In this document: positions 60,170 through 64,000 of the stretch, one piece after another
Layout of the letters: every line of letters begins with the position of its first letter
Numbering within the stretch: position 1 is the stretch's first letter
Source of the DNA: Mycoplasmatota bacterium
GTDB lineage: Bacteria > Bacillota_I > Bacilli_A > RF39 > UBA660
DNA length: 64,000 nt
Direction of reading: 5' to 3'
Assembly (NCBI GenBank): GCA_022771205.1
Contig: JALFCF010000004.1
Coordinates: 43,523 to 107,522 of the forward strand
Program-made: the position numbers and the translations under genes
The notes under the pieces: generated by a model
Seen by the model: the letters and a program-made list of their open reading frames with translations, nothing else
What the model was told of the DNA's origin: nothing
The model's database searches: none

Positions 60170-60889
60170 TTACTGAATATTATTTAAAAATCGCTGTAAT
60201 CGATTTGTTTTGGGATGCTTAAACATTTGCTCTTTTGTGCCTTCTTCCACGATTTTCCCCTTATCCATGAAAATAACCCTTGTTGCAAATTCCTGAGCAA
60301 AATTCAACTCATGTGTTACTACAATCATTGTAATATTCTCACGACTCACCTCCATTATTAACGACAAAACTTCACCTATCATTTCTGGATCTAAAGCACT
60401 AGTAGGCTCATCAAACAAAATAACTTCAGGATTCATCATTAAGCTTCTAATAATAGCAACCCTTTGCTTTTGCCCACCAGACAAATCACTAGGATAGCTT
60501 GTTTCCTTATCTTCTAAGTGAATTTGTCTTAAATACTTTCTTGCCTTATTGATAGCCTCATCTTTAGACATTAATTTATTCAAAACTGGAGCTAGTGTAA
60601 GATTATCAATAACAGTCAAATTATCAAATAACTGATAATTTTGAAACACCATTCCAATTTTTCCTTGAATACTTTTATATAACTTATCATTGAGAACTTT
60701 TCCATGATAATAAATACGTCCACTAGTAGGTTTTTCTAACATATTTAAACATCTAAGCAAAGTAGACTTACCACTACCAGAAGGACCAATAATAACAATT
60801 TTTTCATTTTCCTCTATTTCTAGATTAATATTTTTTAAAACAGATATATTTCCAAATTTTTTAACTAATTTATTAACTTGATACAACAT
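60170..60889 (-). CDS. Polar amino acid ABC transporter ATPase
   Basis: A 239-residue GlnQ/ArtP-type ATPase. Walker [10 protein letters not shown] (about 35-43), the Q loop [13 protein letters not shown], signature [12 protein letters not shown], Walker [15 protein letters not shown] and the H loop [12 protein letters not shown] are all in place. It works with the permease and binding protein encoded before it. It overlaps the permease gene by 17 bases and ends at the arcA ribosome site, which ties arginine uptake to its breakdown. Confidence 0.95.
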   Translation of the reverse strand: MLYQVNKLVKKFGNISVLKNINLEIEENEKIVIIGPSGSGKSTLLRCLNMLEKPTSGRIYYHGKVLNDKLYKSIQGKIGMVFQNYQLFDNLTVIDNLTLAPVLNKLMSKDEAINKARKYLRQIHLEDKETSYPSDLSGGQKQRVAIIRSLMMNPEVILFDEPTSALDPEMIGEVLSLIMEVSRENITMIVVTHELNFAQEFATRVIFMDKGKIVEEGTKEQMFKHPKTNRLQRFLNNIQ

Positions 60890-61565
60890 GATTTAACTTC
60901 CTTTCTCCAAATTTCATAACCTTAGATAAAATAAAAGTTAAAAATAAATAAACAAGTGCCGCAACAACTAGTGGAAAAAAGTAATCATAAGTTCTTGAAG
61001 AAATAATATCAGCTGCTTTAATAAGTTCAATAATTCCAACATATCCAGCAATAGAAGTTTCTTTTACTAAAGTAATAATCTCATTACCTAATGCTGGAAA
61101 AATCTTAGCAAGAGACTGTGGAAAAATAATATGTACCATAGTTTTTAAATAATCAAGTCCCAATGTTTTAGCCGCCTCTCGCTGACCTTTATCAATACCT
61201 TCATAACCAGCTCTAAAAATCTCAGCTACATAAGCACCAGAATTAATTCCAAAAGTTAGAATTCCAACAATAATTGGAGATAATGTAGAAGTTTTAAAAA
61301 TAACATAATATAAAATCATTAACTGTAATAATGTAGGAGTACCCCTAATTACATAAACATAAATGTCACATAATTTACTTAGTAAAAATAATTTACCTGT
61401 TTGTTTATGATAATCTCTAATAATAGAAATAATGATTCCTAATATCAGTCCCAACACAATAGAAAAGAAAGAAATAATTAAAGTAAACTTTATTCCTTCC
61501 AAAAAATACAAATATCTATTTTCAAATATAAATGTCTGATAAAAAGAATCCCACAAACCACTCAT
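60873..61565 (-). CDS. Polar amino acid ABC transporter permease
   Basis: A 230-residue HisM/GlnP-type permease with about five helices and the EAA loop QREAAKTLGLDYLKTMVHI. The N-terminal FLEGIKFTLIISFFSI and VYVIRGTPTLLQLMI are typical. It lies 13 bases after the binding-protein gene and overlaps the ATPase gene. A single permease suggests a homodimer. Confidence 0.92.
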   Translation of the reverse strand: MSGLWDSFYQTFIFENRYLYFLEGIKFTLIISFFSIVLGLILGIIISIIRDYHKQTGKLFLLSKLCDIYVYVIRGTPTLLQLMILYYVIFKTSTLSPIIVGILTFGINSGAYVAEIFRAGYEGIDKGQREAAKTLGLDYLKTMVHIIFPQSLAKIFPALGNEIITLVKETSIAGYVGIIELIKAADIISSRTYDYFFPLVVAALVYLFLTFILSKVMKFGERKLNHVVSS

Positions 61566-61578
61566 ACTGCCAACCTCT

Positions 61579-62301
61579 TTATTTTGAATATTTTAATATT
61601 AATTCATCTATTTTTCCTTCTTCAATTAACCTCTTTAAAACCTTATTAATTTGTTTTTTCAATTCATCATTTCCTTTTTGAACTATCATGCCATACCGAT
61701 CTTGAAATAAAATACCATCCATTATTTTCAATTCCGGATTTTCTTTTACAATTTCTTTAGCAGGCAATTCATCCATAATCAAACAAGCAACTTTATTAGC
61801 TTTTACATCTTCAACCGCTGACAAATATTTTTTATGTTGTACTAAAGTTGCCTTAGGATAATTATCACTAACATACAAATCAGCAACAGTACCAAGTTGA
61901 ACTGCAATTTTTTTATTTTCAAGTTCAGAAAAATTGGTAATAGTACTATCATTTTTCAAAACAACAACTTGATTAGAAACTGTATATTCATCAGTAAAAT
62001 CAACTTGTTTCTTCCTCTCTTCTGTAATACTAATACCGGCTGCTGCAAAATCAGCTTTACCACTTTTTACCTCATTAATTAAAAAATCAAAAGAAACATC
62101 TTTTACAACTAATTTTTTATCTAATTCTTTAGCAATCTCCTGTGCTATTTCAATATCAACTCCAACAATTTCGCCATCTTGATAAAATTCATATGGAGCA
62201 AATCCAGCTTCCGTCGCTAAAACAAGCTCATCACTGTTTTTAAATGAACATCCACTAACAAAAAAAATAATTAAAAAAAATAATATCACTAACTTCTTCA
62301 T
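61579..62301 (-). CDS. Amino acid-binding lipoprotein, probably for arginine
   Basis: A 240-residue family 3 solute-binding protein. The signal peptide ends in the lipobox VSGCSF (Cys18), so it is a lipoprotein processed by LspA. EAGFAPYEFYQDGEIVGVDIEIA and the family DFAAAGISITEERKKQVDFT follow. The ligand cannot be read from the sequence, but the operon with arcA-arcB-arcC makes arginine most likely. First gene of the unit, behind the promoter at 62325-62353. Confidence 0.9.
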   Translation of the reverse strand: MKKLVILFFLIIFFVSGCSFKNSDELVLATEAGFAPYEFYQDGEIVGVDIEIAQEIAKELDKKLVVKDVSFDFLINEVKSGKADFAAAGISITEERKKQVDFTDEYTVSNQVVVLKNDSTITNFSELENKKIAVQLGTVADLYVSDNYPKATLVQHKKYLSAVEDVKANKVACLIMDELPAKEIVKENPELKIMDGILFQDRYGMIVQKGNDELKKQINKVLKRLIEEGKIDELILKYSK

Positions 62302-62324
62302 AAACTCTACCCTATCTTACCTAG

Positions 62325-62353
62325 AGTGTATCATGAATTTAAAATAAAGTAAA
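62325..62353 (-). promoter_or_regulatory. Promoter of the arginine uptake and deiminase operon
   Basis: Minus strand: -35 TTTACT (62353-62348), 17-base spacer, extended -10 TGA-TACACT (62330-62325). No clear ArgR-type palindrome was seen next to it. Confidence 0.6.
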
Positions 62354-62378
62354 CTAAAATATGATTTCATATTTTTTT
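62354..62378 (-). terminator. Possible terminator after the DedA gene
   Basis: AT-only inverted repeat of nine bases (AAAATATGA and its complement) holding the stop TGA at 62367; the T run on the minus strand is short, so function is uncertain. Confidence 0.35.
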
Positions 62379-62957
62379 TCTAAACAATTTAAGAAAATAT
62401 ATAAAAATAATTATAATTAAGAAAATCTTAATCGGCAATTTTAACCAAGATATTTTAGCATTAATATAAATCCAACCATTACCCAAAGTATATCCCAAAT
62501 AAACAAATAAAAAAGTCCAAGGAATAGAGCCAATAATTGTGTATATTAAAAACTTCAAAAAGGATAATCTCATAATACCAATAGGAAGGGAAATAAGTGT
62601 TCGTATAATAGGAAGATTTCTACCAATAAGTGCCCCAAACATTCCATATTTAGAAAACCAAGAATCACTCCTGTCTAACTCTTCTTCCTTCATAAAAAAA
62701 TATTTACCAAATTTACGAACGAACGGCTTTCCACCAAAATATCCCATAAAATATATCACGATAGCACAAAAAACACTTCCAAATAAACCAATCAAAAAAG
62801 TTCCCCAAAACGAAAAAATACCTCGACTAGCTAAAATACCACCAGTTGCTAAAATTGCTTCACTTGGAATAATAATAATTACTGCTTCTAGTACCATTCC
62901 TAAAAACATTCCTAAATATCCAAAATTTTCTATTAAAGAAAAAACAAAGTTTTCCAC
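62367..62957 (-). CDS. DedA family membrane protein
   Basis: A 196-residue DedA protein with the classical pattern: EAVIIIIPSEAILATGG, then GRNLPIIRTLISLPIGIMRL and a final helix. DedA proteins are implicated in moving undecaprenyl phosphate or phospholipids across the membrane. It begins at GTG 62957 with AGGTG upstream and lies 32 bases after the HAD gene, with a hairpin between. It is more typical than the TVP38-like protein at 139. Confidence 0.87.
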   Translation of the reverse strand: MENFVFSLIENFGYLGMFLGMVLEAVIIIIPSEAILATGGILASRGIFSFWGTFLIGLFGSVFCAIVIYFMGYFGGKPFVRKFGKYFFMKEEELDRSDSWFSKYGMFGALIGRNLPIIRTLISLPIGIMRLSFLKFLIYTIIGSIPWTFLFVYLGYTLGNGWIYINAKISWLKLPIKIFLIIIIFIYFLKLFRKKI

Positions 62958-62980
62958 AAAATCACCTAATAAAATATATG

Positions 62981-63009
62981 AAAAAAGAATTAGTTTTTTT
63001 CTAATTCTT
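62981..63009 (-). terminator. Terminator of the HAD gene
   Basis: Perfect 9-base stem (62985-62993 with 63001-63009), seven-base loop, six T on the minus strand; overlaps the last codons and stop at 62990. Confidence 0.7.
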
Positions 63010-63676
63010 CAATAAACTCATATAAAGTAGTATAACTTTTCTTATCCAAAACATCTAATTCTCTACTATGACTTTTCATTATAGCACCTTGAAAGGACGA
63101 AAGCATCTCTAAATCATTAATATTATCACCTATTACATATAAATTATCCTTATCACAATTAGCATGGACCAAAACATTTTCAAGTGCTGTTTTCTTATTA
63201 ATGGAACCACTAATAACATTAATGTGTTCTACACTAAGATAAGCATAAAACCCAAGTTCTAACAATTCATTCACTACTTTTTGAGCATTTTTATTTTCCC
63301 TACCAATAACACCAACAACCTTAACACAATCATCCATATTTTTTGTCTGATTATATCCATCATCTAAATAATAATTAAATTGATATTTTTCGAATATTGG
63401 AATAATTCTAATAATATCTTCTCTTAATAATCCCTTGGTAAAAAAACAATAATCCATAGAATCGAATATTTTAGCACCATCTTGACATATTAAATAATGA
63501 TAGGGAATATTATATTGATTAAGTAATTGTTTAATATTAGAATAATTTCTACCGGTAACAATTCCAAACAAATTGCCATTCTTTATAAAACTTCGAATAG
63601 CATCAATGTTCCTTTGAACAATATTATCATCATCAACATATAAAGTTAAATCAAAGTCACTGGCAAGCATTTTCAT
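62990..63676 (-). CDS. Cof-type HAD phosphatase
   Basis: A 228-residue HAD-superfamily enzyme. Motif I is ASDFDLTLYVDDD, motif II GIVTGRNYSNI, and the late GDNINDLEMLS holds the metal-binding Asp pair, as in Cof/SPP-type sugar-phosphate or FMN phosphatases. The cap domain is of the C2 type. Substrate unknown. Start ATG 63676 has AGGATG upstream; the open frame to 63709 lacks a ribosome site. The gene is divergent from the tRNA. Confidence 0.83.
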   Translation of the reverse strand: MKMLASDFDLTLYVDDDNIVQRNIDAIRSFIKNGNLFGIVTGRNYSNIKQLLNQYNIPYHYLICQDGAKIFDSMDYCFFTKGLLREDIIRIIPIFEKYQFNYYLDDGYNQTKNMDDCVKVVGVIGRENKNAQKVVNELLELGFYAYLSVEHINVISGSINKKTALENVLVHANCDKDNLYVIGDNINDLEMLSSFQGAIMKSHSRELDVLDKKSYTTLYEFIEELEKN

Positions 63677-63727
63677 ACCATCACATCCTATAAACATTAT
63701 ATAAAACATAAAAAAATAAAAAAAGTA

Positions 63728-63755
63728 TTGACAATGTAATAATATCTGATATAAT
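63728..63755 (+). promoter_or_regulatory. tRNA-Gly promoter
   Basis: Plus strand: -35 TTGACA (63728-63733, full consensus), 16-base spacer, extended -10 TGA-TATAAT (63750-63755, full consensus). Confidence 0.85.
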
Positions 63756-63791
63756 TGTAAATGTCTACTTGATTCGTAGCAAACAATTTAT

Positions 63792-63865
63792 GCGGATGTA
63801 GTTTAATGGTAGAACCTCAGCCTTCCAAGCTGACTACGGGAGTTCGATTCTCCTCATCCGCTCCA
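63792..63865 (+). tRNA. tRNA-Gly(UCC)
   Basis: A complete cloverleaf: acceptor GCGGATG pairs with CATCCGC, T-arm GTTCGATTC is canonical, and the seven-base anticodon loop CTTCCAA gives anticodon UCC for glycine GGA codons. Discriminator U and an encoded CCA (63863-63865) follow. A consensus promoter lies upstream and a terminator downstream. Confidence 0.93.
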
Positions 63866-63910
63866 GTGACGTTTCTGTTCGAACTTTTATAGTTTGAACT
63901 TGAGATACAT

Positions 63911-63936
63911 ATCAATCCGTTCGGGTTGATTTTTTT
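63911..63936 (+). terminator. tRNA-Gly terminator
   Basis: Stem of eight pairs with one G-U (63911-63918 with 63923-63930) and loop GTTC, then seven T. A second imperfect hairpin, GTTCGAAC with GTTTGAAC, lies just before it (63878-63900). Confidence 0.75.
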
Positions 63937-63976
63937 GTGTTTACAAAAGAATTAATAAGGAAAGGATGTGATTTTT

Positions 63977-64000
63977 ATGATAAAGTTTACTACACAAGAG
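63977..64000 (+). CDS. Start of an unidentified gene
   Basis: ATG 63977 with AAAGGATG upstream opens a frame of eight codons that reaches the right edge. Too little is visible for any assignment. Confidence 0.4.

Noticed and set aside
62539..63015. 158-codon plus-strand frame across the DedA gene and the HAD gene end
   Set aside because: Antisense to a DedA gene with intact motifs, runs through a terminator, and no ribosome site was seen.
1..64000. Mycoplasma-type genetic code with UGA as Trp
   Set aside because: Several genes end at UGA in tight overlaps (9622, 56988/57926 junction, 62367) and Trp is encoded by UGG.
1..64000. CRISPR array, rRNA genes, insertion sequences, T-box or other riboswitches
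   Set aside because: I looked for spaced direct repeats, rRNA-like blocks, transposase motifs and the T-box core sequence and saw none; this was by eye, so weak elements may be missed.

Overview
The window comes from an AT-rich, low-GC monoderm bacterium. The gene content (ireB, ruvX, mltG, trmR, trhP, greA, typA, lspA, a Bacillota-style arginine deiminase operon, AGGAGG-type ribosome sites) points to Bacillota, probably an uncultured gut-type Bacilli lineage related to the former Tenericutes/RF39 group. UGA is a real stop here (for example at 9622 and 62367) and UGG codes Trp, so the code is 11 and not the Mycoplasma code. The lineage is an inference; the rest is read from the sequence. Nearly everything is on the minus strand; the plus-strand genes are a TspO-like gene, rpmB, a tRNA-Gly and a gene start at the right edge.

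Region 1 (1-1087): start of an RmuC-like gene, a TVP38/DedA-like membrane protein and a small rhodanese. Region 2 (1088-27728, read right to left) is the most unusual part: about 26.6 kb of co-directional genes that combine a Tad/Flp pilus machine (TadA, TadB, TadC, CpaB, TadZ-like, TadE-like and Flp-like proteins) with the core of a Gram-positive type IV secretion system (VirB2-like pilin, VirB6-like, PrgI/VirB3-like, a VirB4 split into two genes, a SpoIID plus C39-like wall hydrolase in the VirB1 position, and VirD4), plus a class B-type sortase and large exported proteins. No relaxase, integrase or oriT was recognised, so it reads as a resident envelope machine and not a conjugative element. 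The VirB2-like pilin gene has its own strong promoter and terminator inside the array.

Region 3 (27799-40719) is the conserved Bacillota block ireB-ruvX-yrzB-mltG-trmR-[insert]-trhP2-trhP1-[broken P-loop gene]-dgt, then greA. The insert between trmR and trhP2 (33055-37974) holds four exported proteins: a VirB2-like membrane module fused to an NlpC/P60 hydrolase, an RsiV-like protein, a 785-residue class III-type prepilin with Ig-like repeats, and a partner. The prepilin shares a globular head with two membrane proteins of Region 2, and the VirB2-like module occurs in both regions, so the two loci probably serve one surface machine.

Region 4 (40722-55397): rhomboid protease, TspO, hybrid sensor kinase, a PlsC-type acyltransferase with a HAD/acyl-CoA-synthetase fusion behind a possible leader-peptide attenuator, rluD-lspA-dnaE, rpmB, an exported protein and typA. 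Region 5 (55540-62353): a complete arginine uptake and arginine deiminase operon (ABC transporter, arcA, arcB, arcC, an ArcD-type transporter). Region 6 (62367-64000): DedA protein, Cof-type HAD phosphatase, tRNA-Gly(UCC) and the start of an unknown gene. No CRISPR array, insertion sequence, rRNA or recognised riboswitch was seen, and no gene-free stretch exceeds 300 bases.
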